Below, piece after piece: positions 25,756 through 34,317 of a stretch of 64,000 nucleotides of DNA (within the stretch, counting starts at the first letter, position 1; the number at the start of each line of letters is the position of its first letter). The position numbers were made by a program, and so were the translations under genes. The notes under the pieces were generated by a model. It made no database searches and had not been told where the DNA came from. It saw only the letters and a list, made by a program, of their open reading frames with translations. Source of the DNA: Bacillus glycinifermentans (GTDB lineage: Bacteria > Bacillota > Bacilli > Bacillales > Bacillaceae); the NCBI RefSeq assembly GCF_001042475.2, contig NZ_LECW02000045.1, positions 248,001 through 312,000 on the forward strand, read 5' to 3'.

Positions 25756-27213
25756 TTACACTTCTTGCGGAACAGGCAAACCGAGTCCTTTCGCGACCTG
25801 TGTGCCATACTCCGGATCGGCTTTATAAAAATGCTGAATTTGCCGCAGCTTGATTTCATCTTTTGTCACTTGTTTCATAGAGCCGACGATGTTGCTGATC
25901 AGGCGCGAGCGCTCGTCTTCGCTTAAAAGGCGGTACAGATCGCCTGCTTGCGTATAGTGATCATTGTGGTCATAGGCAACGCTGTCTGCTGACCCTGATA
26001 CAGGATATGCCGTTGTTTTGTTTTCCGGTGTTTCCGCCGGTCCTCCAAAGCTGTTTGGCTCATAGTAGACGGAGCCGCCGCCGTTATTGTCAAAGCGCAT
26101 TTGTCCGTCGCGCTGATAGTTGCGCACCTCATTTTTCGGACGGTTGATCGGCAGGCTGTTATGGTTTGCCCCGACGCGGTAGCGATGGGCATCGGCATAT
26201 GCGAACAGGCGTCCCTGAAGCATTTTGTCAGGCGATGGTTCGATGCCGGGTACAAGCGTTCCCGGTGAGAAAGTCGCCTGTTCGACTTCAGCGAAATAGT
26301 TTTCCGGATTCCTGTTTAATACCATGCGGCCCACTTCAATCAAAGGATAATCTTTTTGAGACCATACTTTTGTGACGTCAAACGGGTCGAAACGGTACGT
26401 ATCCGCGTCTTCCAAAGGCATGATTTGCACATACAGCTTCCATGCCGGGAAATCGCCTTTTTCGATCGCTTCGTATAGATCTTGAGTGTGATAATCCGGG
26501 TTCTCGCCTGCAATCTTGGCGGCCACTTCTTCCGTCATGTTTTTAATGCCCTGCTCTGTTTTAAAGTGATATTTAATCCATACGCCCTCACCTTCGGCAT
26601 TCACCCATTTGAATGTGTGGCTTCCGAAGCCGTGCATGTGGCGGTATGTCGCCGGAATTCCGCGGTCAGACATGAGGATCGTCACCTGATGCAAAGATTC
26701 AGGGGATAAAGACCAGAAATCCCACACGGCGTCAGGATTTTTCAAGTGTGTAACGGGATGGCGCTTTTGCGTATGAATAAAATCAGGGAATTTAATCGCA
26801 TCGCGAATGAAGAAAACCGGCGTGTTGTTTCCGACAAGATCGTAGTTACCGTCCTCGGTGTAAAATTTGACGGCAAACCCGCGCGGATCACGCACGGAGT
26901 CTGCTGAGCCGCTTTCACCCGCAACGGTGGAAAAACGAATGAATAAAGGCGTGCGTTTTCCTACTTCCGATAAAAATTTTGCTTTTGTATATTTCGAAAC
27001 ATCGTTCGTTACTTCAAAATAACCATGCGCACCGGCGCCTTTTGCGTGTACAACCCGCTCAGGGACGCGTTCTCTGTTGAAATGGGCGAGCTTTTCAAGA
27101 AGGTGGACGTCTTGAATAAGCGTCGGTCCCCGGGAACCCGCCGTCATTGAGTTTTGATTGTCCCCAACAGGAGCGCCCCAGCTGGTGGTCAGGTTGTTTT
27201 TATTAGTCGTCAT
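25756..27213 (-). CDS. katA: Vegetative heme catalase KatA
   Basis: A 485-residue clade-3 monofunctional catalase: active-site region [20 protein letters not shown] with the essential His, [11 protein letters not shown] with the distal Asn environment, and heme-Tyr motif [17 protein letters not shown]. It removes hydrogen peroxide. The start follows GAGGTGATC. A Per box lies about 75 bp upstream. The perR-like gene starts 91 bp downstream, so readthrough co-expression is possible. Confidence 0.95.
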   Translation of the reverse strand: MTTNKNNLTTSWGAPVGDNQNSMTAGSRGPTLIQDVHLLEKLAHFNRERVPERVVHAKGAGAHGYFEVTNDVSKYTKAKFLSEVGKRTPLFIRFSTVAGESGSADSVRDPRGFAVKFYTEDGNYDLVGNNTPVFFIRDAIKFPDFIHTQKRHPVTHLKNPDAVWDFWSLSPESLHQVTILMSDRGIPATYRHMHGFGSHTFKWVNAEGEGVWIKYHFKTEQGIKNMTEEVAAKIAGENPDYHTQDLYEAIEKGDFPAWKLYVQIMPLEDADTYRFDPFDVTKVWSQKDYPLIEVGRMVLNRNPENYFAEVEQATFSPGTLVPGIEPSPDKMLQGRLFAYADAHRYRVGANHNSLPINRPKNEVRNYQRDGQMRFDNNGGGSVYYEPNSFGGPAETPENKTTAYPVSGSADSVAYDHNDHYTQAGDLYRLLSEDERSRLISNIVGSMKQVTKDEIKLRQIQHFYKADPEYGTQVAKGLGLPVPQEV

Positions 27214-27286
27214 AAAAGGATCACCTCGCGTAAAATTTGATTACAAAAATAATGATAACATTTCTCAAGAAAAAAACAATATTTAT

Positions 27287-27301
27287 TTATAATTATTACA
27301 A
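27287..27301. promoter_or_regulatory. Per box upstream of katA
   Basis: TTATAATTATTACAA matches the Per box TTATAATNATTATAA at all but one specified base. Position in the katA promoter region fits PerR-type repression lifted by peroxide. A weaker related sequence lies near 27241-27260. Confidence 0.85.
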
Positions 27302-27410
27302 ATAAAAAATTAGACTTTTTTTCGAAATGTTATCGACTTTGTCTTTCAGCCTTCCACTTCTTTTTGTTGAGGATAAATTAACGATAATTTCCAGGTAAAG
27401 GAGGAGGGAG

Positions 27411-27458
27411 ATGGATCCGAAAGAAAAAAAGACCTTTATTAGAGCGGGAAAGCGATGA
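27411..27458 (+). CDS. Possible 15-residue microORF with strong ribosome site
   Basis: ATG at 27411 is preceded by an excellent site (AAAGGAGGAGGGAG); 15 codons follow (MDPKEKKTFIRAGKR), then TGA inside a hairpin. It lies divergent from katA. The peptide is very basic and charged. It could be a leader peptide, a small regulatory peptide or chance; no family is recognised. Confidence 0.35.
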   Translation: MDPKEKKTFIRAGKR

Positions 27459-27482
27459 TTACCTCACCGGAATCATCGGTTT
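27453..27482 (+). terminator. Hairpin overlapping the microORF stop
   Basis: CGATGATT / AATCATCG stem with a 10-nt loop, followed by GTTTTC. A weak terminator or attenuator that would end a transcript of the microORF before the secreted-protein gene. Confidence 0.4.
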
Positions 27483-27576
27483 TCTAAAATTCAAAAAGAT
27501 TACAAATATTAATAAAGAATTATATGGTAATATTAAGCATGAAATGGAAATTACAAAATGATAGGGAGGAGTAATG

Positions 27577-28008
27577 ATGTTTAAAAAATTAGCGGTTGGG
27601 ATTTTAATGGCTGGAATGCTGTTTTCCGGCGCAGTCGGAGCATCAGCAGCGGAACACGGAAAAACAGCTTCCCGTGATATGATTCATCCCTTGAGCACGG
27701 CATATACAGATGTAAAGGTTACAGGCAAAACAGTCTACTTTTATATTAAAGGTTTGGAAAATCCGTTTAATCTGACATATTATGAAAGAGTTGCGTGGAC
27801 AAGCACTGAAGATGAACCTGATACAGTGACGGGCAATATTCTGTCTGTGAAAATTCCCTTGAAAACAGGAAGCAGGTATGAGGCAAAATCAAATGAACGG
27901 CTTGAGCTGATCAGAGATAAGATTGAGTCAGGCGGCACTGTTTACGGATGGACAAAGGCGCAGAACGGCTATTGGTATCCTGCCGGCTCTGCGAAAATTT
28001 CCTATTGA
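27577..28008 (+). CDS. Secreted protein of unknown function, 143 residues
   Basis: Clear signal peptide (MFKKLAVGILMAGMLFSGAV...) with likely cleavage after GASA. The mature part of about 118 residues is rich in Tyr, Lys and Thr, without cysteines or membrane segments. I do not recognise the family. The second of two adjacent ATGs (27577) has the better spacing from GGGAGG. Monocistronic, ending in a strong shared terminator. Confidence 0.75.
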   Translation: MFKKLAVGILMAGMLFSGAVGASAAEHGKTASRDMIHPLSTAYTDVKVTGKTVYFYIKGLENPFNLTYYERVAWTSTEDEPDTVTGNILSVKIPLKTGSRYEAKSNERLELIRDKIESGGTVYGWTKAQNGYWYPAGSAKISY

Positions 28009-28015
28009 GCATAGC

Positions 28016-28037
28016 AAAAAGCAGGCTTCATCCCCGC
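28016..28037. terminator. Bidirectional terminator between secreted-protein gene and yxlH
   Basis: AAAAAGCAGGC / GCCTGCTTTTT hairpin with an 8-nt or shorter loop and A/T runs on both sides. It overlaps the last codons of yxlH. Confidence 0.88.
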
Positions 28038-29236
28038 CTGCTTTTTGTCTTGCCGAATGGTCTTGAAACAACCGCCACTGCAGCCGCTGCAAATGACAAA
28101 ACCCCCGCAAACCAAAATACCTCGCCAAGGCCCAATTGTTCCGCCACTTTCCCTGCAGCGATCGGACCGAGAAAAAAGCCGATCGCATAAAAAGACTGGT
28201 AAAAGCCCATGACTGACATTTTCAGCTTCGGCGAACCGATTTGGACAATGTTTGAGAGCAGGAGAGGAAAGATAAATCCCAATGTCAGCCCGATGACAGC
28301 GTGAATCAGGCAGACGGATAAGAGCGTTTTCGCAAACGGCAGTACACAAAGGAAAAGTCCGGTAATCACATAACAAATCAAGATGACGGCGCTGACTGAT
28401 TTGATTTTGTAAAATATGCACCATACAGAAGCAGCAGCTTGGGGAATGAAAAAGGCGCACATCACCCACAGCAGCTGTTTCTCATCAATGCCGATCGTCT
28501 CCGTGTAGATCGGCGTAAATCCGAAAACGGTCATAAATAAGACGGCATGGGCCAAAAATGACAACAGTGTAATCGTTTTGAGCCGCGGGAGACGCCACGT
28601 TTGTTTCACATAATCGGAAACGGGCATCCTTCCAACAGGTTCGCGCGTTCCGTTGTCTTTAATATAAAATGACAACACAAGCCCGATCAATGAGAAGACG
28701 GCGCCGATCCAAAACGGAAACATCCAGCCGAACAAATGAACGAGGTATCCGCTGACAGCCATGCTGACGAACTGCGGAAGAACCGTTAAAAACTGCAAAA
28801 TGCCCATCGCTTTCGATGAGTGTTCCTTCGGAAAATACTGTGAGTATAAAACCGTTGCCATGACCCACATCGCGGCCGTAATCCCGGCAAGCAGCCGGGC
28901 GGTGATCACCATGACGAACGAATCGAACAACAGAAATATCAAACTGCTCAAAAGAGCCGCTGCAAAGCCGGTGACAAACAGCTGTTTCCGCAGTGGAGAG
29001 AGCACATCAGACAAAATCCCGAATGGAAAACGCAGCAATACCTGCGTGATGCCGTAGCTTCCCAAAATGGTCCCAATCGCCGAATAGGAAAAACCGATAC
29101 TGTCAAGATACAGCCCGAAAACGGGGACGTAGATATATGTAGCAAACCAAAAACAAAAGACAGCACCCCAAAACATCGCATGGTCTTTTTTGGCGATTTG
29201 TTTTTCTTCAAAAATAAGCTTTTCTTGCAATTCCAT
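28028..29236 (-). CDS. yxlH: MFS transporter YxlH
   Basis: A 402-residue major facilitator protein with 12 predicted helices; the loop after helix 2 reads RFPFGILSDVLSPLRKQ, a form of the MFS A-motif. Substrate unknown. Start at 29236 (MELQEK), with AAAGGGGGA upstream though at long spacing. Divergent from sigY as in B. subtilis, on which the symbol is based. Confidence 0.75.
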   Translation of the reverse strand: MELQEKLIFEEKQIAKKDHAMFWGAVFCFWFATYIYVPVFGLYLDSIGFSYSAIGTILGSYGITQVLLRFPFGILSDVLSPLRKQLFVTGFAAALLSSLIFLLFDSFVMVITARLLAGITAAMWVMATVLYSQYFPKEHSSKAMGILQFLTVLPQFVSMAVSGYLVHLFGWMFPFWIGAVFSLIGLVLSFYIKDNGTREPVGRMPVSDYVKQTWRLPRLKTITLLSFLAHAVLFMTVFGFTPIYTETIGIDEKQLLWVMCAFFIPQAAASVWCIFYKIKSVSAVILICYVITGLFLCVLPFAKTLLSVCLIHAVIGLTLGFIFPLLLSNIVQIGSPKLKMSVMGFYQSFYAIGFFLGPIAAGKVAEQLGLGEVFWFAGVLSFAAAAVAVVSRPFGKTKSRRG

Positions 29237-29318
29237 CCCGTTTTTATCCCCCTTTAGCTTCAAGTACACCATAAATGGCGAACGGAAAACAAGATCATTT
29301 TTTATTTTAGAATGGAAT

Positions 29319-29344
29319 TGAACGATTTGCCGACAGATGTCGTC
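29319..29344 (+). promoter_or_regulatory. Sigma-Y type autoregulatory promoter
   Basis: TGAACG (29319-29324) and CGTC (29341-29344) have ECF spacing, directly upstream of sigY. This is the kind of promoter known for the B. subtilis sigY operon, so the gene should be autoregulated. Confidence 0.8.
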
Positions 29345-29383
29345 TAATATACGGAGGCAAAGGAAAGGGGGATTGTCATTTTA

Positions 29384-29917
29384 GTGGATCAGACAGATGA
29401 AAAAGAACTTATCATGCAAGCAAAAAATGGAGAAGATGCCGCCTTTTCAAAACTATTTCAGCTGCATTACCCCTTTTTATATCAATATGTGCTGAAATCA
29501 ACGCTCCATCCCGATCTGACAGAGGATTTGGTTCAAGAAACGATGCTGAAAGCATATATCAGCCTTCAGCAATTTCAGGGAAGCGCAAAATTTTCAACAT
29601 GGCTGATTTCGATTGCATCCCGTCTAATTATCGATCACCAGCGTCGGAAAAAACGGGAATACCGTAAGACGCAGGCAGCCAGAGAGGATGCCTTGCGGAA
29701 GATGAAATGGGAATCATCCCTCCGCGGACATGAGTGGAACGACTATTTGGAGATGTTCGCTGCGCTCGAGCCGGAATTCAGAATGCCGATTTTATTAAGG
29801 CATTATTACGGGTTCACATACCCTGAAGTGGCAAAGATGCTGAAAATAAAAGAGGGTACTGTCAAATCCCGCGTTCATCATGGCTTAAAGAAAATTCGAA
29901 AGGAGTGGGATCGGTGA
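29384..29917 (+). CDS. sigY: ECF RNA polymerase sigma factor SigY
   Basis: A 177-residue ECF sigma factor with sigma-2 region ([42 protein letters not shown]) and sigma-4 helix-turn-helix ([28 protein letters not shown]). The start is a GTG aligned with the N-terminus of B. subtilis SigY; the GGGGG site is about 12 nt away. First gene of sigY-yxlCDEFG, whose small membrane proteins restrain sigma-Y. Confidence 0.9.
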   Translation: MDQTDEKELIMQAKNGEDAAFSKLFQLHYPFLYQYVLKSTLHPDLTEDLVQETMLKAYISLQQFQGSAKFSTWLISIASRLIIDHQRRKKREYRKTQAAREDALRKMKWESSLRGHEWNDYLEMFAALEPEFRMPILLRHYYGFTYPEVAKMLKIKEGTVKSRVHHGLKKIRKEWDR

Positions 29918-30252
29918 ATGAACGAGAGGAAAAAGAGACAATTTCACATTTGAAGCAGGAGCTGAAAAAAATCGATGCCGCCTTTGAACCTGCCCCTCTC
30001 CATCAATTTGAGCTGAACCGGCAGTTAGCCAGGTTTAAACAAGAGCGTAAACGGGCGATGCAGAAGGAATTGCTTTGCTTTATGGTTTCGGCATTTGTGA
30101 TTTTGTCCTTATATATCACGATTTCGATTCAAGTGCCTGTCTTGTTTTTGACGGTGCAGGGAGCGGCGCTTATACTTCTTCCGGCGCTTGTCATGTTTGA
30201 AAAAAAGCGGCGCCGGACGGCGGACGGGGAGGTTGAAATAGATGAACCTTGA
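29914..30252 (+). CDS. yxlC: YxlC, membrane regulator of sigma-Y
   Basis: A 112-residue protein with a charged N-terminal cytoplasmic half and two helices (about 57-75 and 80-97), then a basic tail. In B. subtilis YxlC with YxlD acts as anti-sigma factor for SigY. The GTG at 29914 overlaps the sigY stop by 4 bp and has AAAGGAG 9 nt upstream; a GTG at 29905 is less well placed. Confidence 0.78.
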   Translation: MNEREEKETISHLKQELKKIDAAFEPAPLHQFELNRQLARFKQERKRAMQKELLCFMVSAFVILSLYITISIQVPVLFLTVQGAALILLPALVMFEKKRRRTADGEVEIDEP

Positions 30253-30469
30253 TATGACTCAAGAAAAATTGACGGTTTTGCTGTTGATTTCTCCGCTTTT
30301 ATTAGTACAAAGCATTCTCCTTTTTCTTGATGCAAAGAAAAAGGGAAGCAATGCGTGGTTTTGGGGAATTTGGGGTCTTATTCAAACTCCGATGCCTTTA
30401 TTATTCTACTACTTGTTTGTCGTCAGACCCTATCATAAAAAAAGGGGATATCGTAATGGCCGCATCTGA
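30242..30469 (+). CDS. yxlD: YxlD, small membrane regulator of sigma-Y
   Basis: A 75-residue protein with two hydrophobic helices separated by DAKKKGSNAWFW, ending in a basic tail. GGGGAGG precedes the start, which lies within the yxlC end. Expected to hold sigma-Y inactive together with YxlC. Family proteins of this PLDc_N-like small membrane type are poorly characterised. Confidence 0.78.
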   Translation: MNLDMTQEKLTVLLLISPLLLVQSILLFLDAKKKGSNAWFWGIWGLIQTPMPLLFYYLFVVRPYHKKRGYRNGRI

Positions 30470-30656
30470 AATACCCTGGGCGCTGATTGCCCCGTTGATC
30501 GCGTTATATCTTATCCTTGTCATTTCCGCATTGGTGAACTGCTCCAAGCAGGAGGAATTAAACGGTCCCAAGTGGCTATGGCTTTTGATTATTGCCGGCA
30601 TCAGTTTTATTGGGCCAATTTCGTACTTTGTTATCGGTAAAAGGAGGCACATGTGA
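30456..30656 (+). CDS. yxlE: YxlE, PLDc_N-like small membrane protein
   Basis: A 66-residue protein with two helices and a middle GPKWLWLLII, then GPISYFVIG, the pattern of the short phospholipase-D N-terminal-like membrane proteins. AAAGGGGAT precedes the ATG. It overlaps yxlD by 14 bp and yxlF by one base. Confidence 0.8.
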   Translation: MAASEIPWALIAPLIALYLILVISALVNCSKQEELNGPKWLWLLIIAGISFIGPISYFVIGKRRHM

Positions 30657-31543
30657 TGCTGTCCGTGAAAGGATTAACAAAAGTTTATCAGCAGCATAAA
30701 GCTGTAGATCATCTAAGTTTTGATATTAAGCACCATCAATCTGTTGCACTTCTTGGCCCTAACGGAGCCGGAAAAACAACAACGCTGCAAATGCTGTCAG
30801 GCCTTTTAACGCCGACTTCAGGACAGATTCAATTTTTAGGCCGAAAAACCGTAAACCGGAGCCGCATTGGCTATCTTCCTCAGCATCCTGCCTTTTTTTC
30901 ATGGATGACGGCGGAAGAATATTTGCGGTTTGCCGGGAGGCTTTCCGATTTGAGTCGCCGTGATGTTCAAGAGAAAAGCAGGGAAGTATTGCGCTATGTC
31001 GGTTTGGAGAAGTGCGGTGACCGGAAAATCGCGGGGTTTTCAGGAGGGATGAAACAAAGGCTCGGACTGGCACAGGCTCTGGTCCATGAGCCGGAGCTGC
31101 TGATTCTGGATGAGCCCGTTTCCGCGTTGGACCCATCGGGAAGACGCGAAGTGCTCGATTTGATGAAGGATTTAAAAAAACGGATGACGATTTTATTTTC
31201 TACTCATGTCCTTCATGATGCGGAGCAGGTATGTGATGAGATTATCATGCTTAAAAATGGAACGGCCAGGTGGACAGGCCCGCTTTCAGAGTTAAAGACG
31301 AAGCATCAAACGCCGTCTTTTATACTATCAGCCGAAGAAAGCCTTGAAGGGTGGCTCGAAGAACTCCCTTATGTCACAGGGCTCACCCTTGATCAGCCGT
31401 CAAAAGCCGAATTTCATTTATCCGATCGGGCATACGTCCGCGAATTATTAGCGGAATGTCTGAGAAGAAACGTGTCGGTCCTCCATTTTGAACAAAAAAC
31501 ACAGTCTTTGGAAGAGATTTATATGAAGGTGATGGGGCTATGA
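30656..31543 (+). CDS. yxlF: ABC transporter ATP-binding protein YxlF
   Basis: A 295-residue ABC-2 type ATPase: Walker A GPNGAGKT at 34-41, signature FSGGMKQR, Walker B LLILDEPVSALD, and a C-terminal extension typical of drug or antibiotic exporters. The ATG at 30656 is 8 nt from GGAGG and overlaps the yxlE stop. Pairs with YxlG. Confidence 0.88.
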   Translation: MLSVKGLTKVYQQHKAVDHLSFDIKHHQSVALLGPNGAGKTTTLQMLSGLLTPTSGQIQFLGRKTVNRSRIGYLPQHPAFFSWMTAEEYLRFAGRLSDLSRRDVQEKSREVLRYVGLEKCGDRKIAGFSGGMKQRLGLAQALVHEPELLILDEPVSALDPSGRREVLDLMKDLKKRMTILFSTHVLHDAEQVCDEIIMLKNGTARWTGPLSELKTKHQTPSFILSAEESLEGWLEELPYVTGLTLDQPSKAEFHLSDRAYVRELLAECLRRNVSVLHFEQKTQSLEEIYMKVMGL

Positions 31544-32316
31544 ATTCATTTTATATTTTATTTCAGAAAGAGTGGAAAGAGAGCTGGAAGGACGGAAAGT
31601 TATTATGGCTGCCTGTCGTCCTCATCTTGATCGGCCTTATGCAGCCGATCAGCCTGTATTATATGCCTGAAATCATTGATATGGCCGGAAACCTGCCGGA
31701 CGGGGCAGTCATCAACATTCCAAAGCCCAGCGGTGAAGAGGTTTTGGCCAGTACGCTGTCCCAATTTGGGACGGTCGGCACTGCCATCTTCGTATTCAGT
31801 GTGATGGGAAGCATTGTGAATGAACGGAACCAGGGCTCGCTTTCACTGATTATGGCGAGGCCGGTGAGCCCGCTTCACTATGTAGGGAGCAAGTGGCTTG
31901 CCCACGTCATTCTCGCTTTGTTGTCTTTTGTCGTAAGCTATAGTCTCGTCTTCTATTATACAAATCTTTTATTTACCCGGGTTACCTTTGCCAAGTTTTT
32001 GTTTAGCTTATTGGTTTACGGCATCTGGATTGTGTTTGTGATGACCATTACGCTGTTTTTCAGCGCTTTGTTTCGCCATATTGGAGGTATTGCCGGGGCA
32101 AGCATCGGTATGATTGCAGCTGTTTCATTTGCGGGCTCGCTGTTTCCTCGTTTTACCGAATGGACGCCTGATAAAGCACAAAACCAGGCAGTCTATTTTA
32201 TCAAGAATGGCTCATGGGACGATGCCTTCGGTTTGATGGTTTTTTCTTCAGCCGGAATTGTGATCCTTCTGTTCGCGTGCATCATGTTTGTCTTTAAAAG
32301 GTATGAATCTTACTGA
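31540..32316 (+). CDS. yxlG: ABC-2 type transporter permease YxlG
   Basis: A 258-residue membrane protein with six helices and the ABC-2 motif VNERNQGSLSLIMARPVSPLHYVGSKW. It overlaps yxlF by 4 bp. Together they form an exporter controlled by sigma-Y; the substrate is unknown. Confidence 0.88.
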   Translation: MNSFYILFQKEWKESWKDGKLLWLPVVLILIGLMQPISLYYMPEIIDMAGNLPDGAVINIPKPSGEEVLASTLSQFGTVGTAIFVFSVMGSIVNERNQGSLSLIMARPVSPLHYVGSKWLAHVILALLSFVVSYSLVFYYTNLLFTRVTFAKFLFSLLVYGIWIVFVMTITLFFSALFRHIGGIAGASIGMIAAVSFAGSLFPRFTEWTPDKAQNQAVYFIKNGSWDDAFGLMVFSSAGIVILLFACIMFVFKRYESY

Positions 32317-32318
32317 TC

Positions 32319-32341
32319 AACCGGGCGGGCCCGGTTTTTTT
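32319..32341 (+). terminator. Terminator of the sigY operon
   Basis: CCGGGC / GCCCGG stem with a two-base loop, flanked by AA and TTTTTTT. Confidence 0.9.
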
Positions 32342-32434
32342 CTATTTGTCAGAAATGTAAAATTAGATATAAAACGATGGAAGACTGGGACTTGCTGATC
32401 CGGCGGGAACATAAATGATTGAAAGGGTGATCCA

Positions 32435-32714
32435 ATGAATATAGCAAACAATCAGGCCCATGTTTGTTTTGATCCCGCTCTTTACCGTCGTCTCCTGCAT
32501 CGGGATCGTGTCGACGTCTGGCGGCTCTTTGGCCATGCAAAGCCAAGGGAAGTCAGCCGGAAGCGCATCGGCGCTTTTGGGGCTGCTGCCGTTTATTTTA
32601 GGCGCCGCTCGTTGGCATCGCCGGAAGCCATACGGCGATGCCGATGGCTGTCGTCATTGTATCAGTGCCGTGATCTGCTTTAAAGCGCTGGCCGGACGCG
32701 CGGCGCAGGCGTAA
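32435..32714 (+). pseudogene. Decayed Bcr/CflA-type MFS drug-efflux gene
   Basis: A normal ribosome site (AAAGGGTGATCC) and ATG at 32435 begin MNIANNQ, but the following sequence matches only the C-terminal helices of a Bcr/CflA exporter: SAGSASALLGLLPFILGA in one frame, then LVGIAGSHTAMPMAVVIV in the next, then SAVICFKALAG back in the first. This implies a large internal deletion plus at least two frameshifts. About 80 of roughly 400 codons remain. It cannot make a working transporter. Confidence 0.8.
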
Positions 32715-32747
32715 AAAACTCCGGAGCGTGAACCCCCGGAGTTTTTA
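32713..32747. terminator. Bidirectional terminator after the efflux pseudogene
   Basis: AAAAACTCCGG / CCGGAGTTTTT hairpin with an 11-nt loop; serves the pseudogene and the convergent secreted-protein gene. Confidence 0.88.
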
Positions 32748-32754
32748 AACATTT

Positions 32755-33228
32755 TTAGCGCGGAGCGATTTCCACCATCGTTTCCGCATGGCCGTAGTTT
32801 CTTCCCCATTTTTGCAATTCGGCGGTGATTCTGTGTGTGCCGGCATTCGGAAGCGTTTTTCGGACCATCACCAGCTTAAACTGGGAGGAGCTGAATGCAT
32901 ACACGGGAACTCTGACGGTTTGTCCGTCATTCAGAATCTGGGTATAGTTTAATGTTCTGCCGTTTAGCGAATCCCTTGTGTCCGCATGGAAGCGGTACGG
33001 GAAGTTAAATTCGACGAAGCTTGCGCCGACGAACATATTCGGTTTGTAGGTGACTTCAATATCGGAAGTCGTCCATTCTTTATTGCTTTGGGTGGTTTCG
33101 ACATGAAGAGCCGGTTCGCTCCTGTAAAAAGCGGCATTTGCTTCCTGGGACGGAAGGATAAACGAAAACAATGCTGCAGATGCTAACAGGCCAACACTCA
33201 TTTTTCCAATAAACTTTCGTTTAAGCAT
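32755..33228 (-). CDS. Secreted protein A of a tandem paralogous pair
   Basis: A 157-residue protein with a signal peptide ending near SQEANA and a mature domain of about 125 residues predicted to be mostly beta. It is very similar to the next gene: shared blocks SNKEWTTSDIE, VEFNFPYRFHA, YTQILNDGQTVRVPVYA and MVRKTLPNAGTHRITAEL. No cysteines and no catalytic motif; an Ig-like or DUF5065-like fold is a guess. The start has AGGAGGGA upstream. It has its own promoter element at 33291-33327. Confidence 0.75.
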   Translation of the reverse strand: MLKRKFIGKMSVGLLASAALFSFILPSQEANAAFYRSEPALHVETTQSNKEWTTSDIEVTYKPNMFVGASFVEFNFPYRFHADTRDSLNGRTLNYTQILNDGQTVRVPVYAFSSSQFKLVMVRKTLPNAGTHRITAELQKWGRNYGHAETMVEIAPR

Positions 33229-33290
33229 CGATTAGTCCCTCCTAAACGGGCAATTTGGCAGAAATCGACTAGATTTGTTTTCCTGCCCAC

Positions 33291-33327
33291 TTAATCTATC
33301 ATTATTTACCATACAGGTAAATATTTT
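33291..33327 (-). promoter_or_regulatory. Promoter/operator of secreted protein A, conserved with its paralogue
   Basis: On the minus strand: -35 TTTACC (complement of 33316-33321), 17-bp spacer, extended -10 TGA-TAGATT (complement of 33293-33298). The inverted repeat TTTACC-N5-GGTAAA (33305-33321) covers the -35. The same arrangement occurs at 34108-34144, so it is conserved against otherwise diverged upstream DNA. Confidence 0.6.
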
Positions 33328-33391
33328 TTGGAAAAAGTTCTAAAAAAGTTTACATCTATCATTATGTATCAGAAACGGTATAATTCAGGCA

Positions 33392-33417
33392 GCCGGCCCC
33401 TGACATGAGCCGGCCGG
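33392..33417 (-). repeat. GC-rich hairpin after secreted protein B
   Basis: GCCGGC-rich inverted repeat just after the stop of the downstream paralogue (B). It has no T-run on the minus strand, so termination may be incomplete and B transcripts may read into A. Confidence 0.5.
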
Positions 33418-33424
33418 TATACAT

Positions 33425-34003
33425 TTAACGAGGAACGATCTCAAGCGTAGCTTCCGCATGATTGATGTTCTTTCCGTTCTGCTGCAGTTCGGCTGTAATT
33501 CTGTGTGTGCCTGCATTTGGAAGCGTTTTCCGAACCATCACCAGTTTGAATTCGGACGAACTCAATGCATAGACGGGTACTCTGACTGTCTGTCCGTCGT
33601 TTAAAATTTGCGTGTAGTCAAGGGTTTTACCATTTAGCGTATCTCTTGTGCTTGCATGAAAACGGTACGGGAAGTTGAATTCAACATAGCTTGTACCGAC
33701 GAATGTATTCGGTTTGTAAGTAATTTCGATATCAGAGGTTGTCCATTCTTTATTGCTGTTAACGGCTTTGACCTCAAGCACCGGTTTCTGAGTCGGGTTA
33801 TCCGGCAGCGGATTATCAGGTTTCGGATTTTGAGGCGGCTGCGGCTTAGGCTTAAATGGTGGCGGACAAAAGATCGGACCTCTGAAATGACTCGTGTTCA
33901 CTTCCTGTGCATTTGCTTCATTGGTAGGAAGGATAAATGAAAACAGTGCTGCAGAAGTTAATAGACCAATACTGATTTTACTGATGATTTTTCGTTTAAG
34001 CAT
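33425..34003 (-). CDS. Secreted protein B of a tandem paralogous pair, with proline-rich spacer
   Basis: A 192-residue paralogue of the neighbouring gene. After the signal peptide (ending near TNEANA) it carries about 40 residues rich in Pro, Lys and Asn (FKPKPQPPQNPKPDNPLP) before the shared beta-domain. Such spacers often cross the cell wall or tether domains. Of the start options 34009, 34006 and 34003, the last has 9-nt spacing from GGAGG and aligns with the paralogue MLKRK. Function unknown. Confidence 0.75.
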   Translation of the reverse strand: MLKRKIISKISIGLLTSAALFSFILPTNEANAQEVNTSHFRGPIFCPPPFKPKPQPPQNPKPDNPLPDNPTQKPVLEVKAVNSNKEWTTSDIEITYKPNTFVGTSYVEFNFPYRFHASTRDTLNGKTLDYTQILNDGQTVRVPVYALSSSEFKLVMVRKTLPNAGTHRITAELQQNGKNINHAEATLEIVPR

Positions 34004-34317
34004 CAACATGTTCCTCCTAAATGGCAATGTGGTTAGAGGACGTCCGGAAAGCAGCAAGAAAAGGCGGCAATACGATCGCGATCAACTAAATTCCTTTTCT
34101 TGTTTAATTAATCTATCACCATTTACCAAACAAGTAAATATTTTTACGTAAATTTCTTGAAAAAATTTAAAATATTCAATGATTGTTGCTAGTTTTCTGT
34201 ATTTTACACATAGAAAAGAGTCGTATAACGAACAAAATGGATAATTGTGGATTAGTTATTGTTATTTTTCGATTTTCAGATTAATCTATTAAAAAAACTT
34301 CCTGAGGGGGATGGAGG
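34004..34317. other. Intergenic region upstream of secreted protein B
   Basis: A 314-bp AT-rich gap between divergent genes. It holds the promoter/operator at 34108-34144 and, on the right, the leader of the acetylesterase gene. No other ORF with a ribosome site was found. Confidence 0.5.
34108..34144 (-). promoter_or_regulatory. Promoter/operator of secreted protein B, conserved with its paralogue
   Basis: On the minus strand: -35 TTTACT (complement of 34133-34138), 17-bp spacer, extended -10 TGA-TAGATT (complement of 34110-34115), with inverted repeat TTTAC-N7-GTAAA over the -35. It is nearly identical to the copy at 33291-33327. Confidence 0.6.

Noticed and set aside
32755-34003. Toxin-immunity pair
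   Set aside because: Both proteins have signal peptides and the same domain; there is no catalytic toxin domain or cytoplasmic immunity partner, so paralogues by duplication is simpler.
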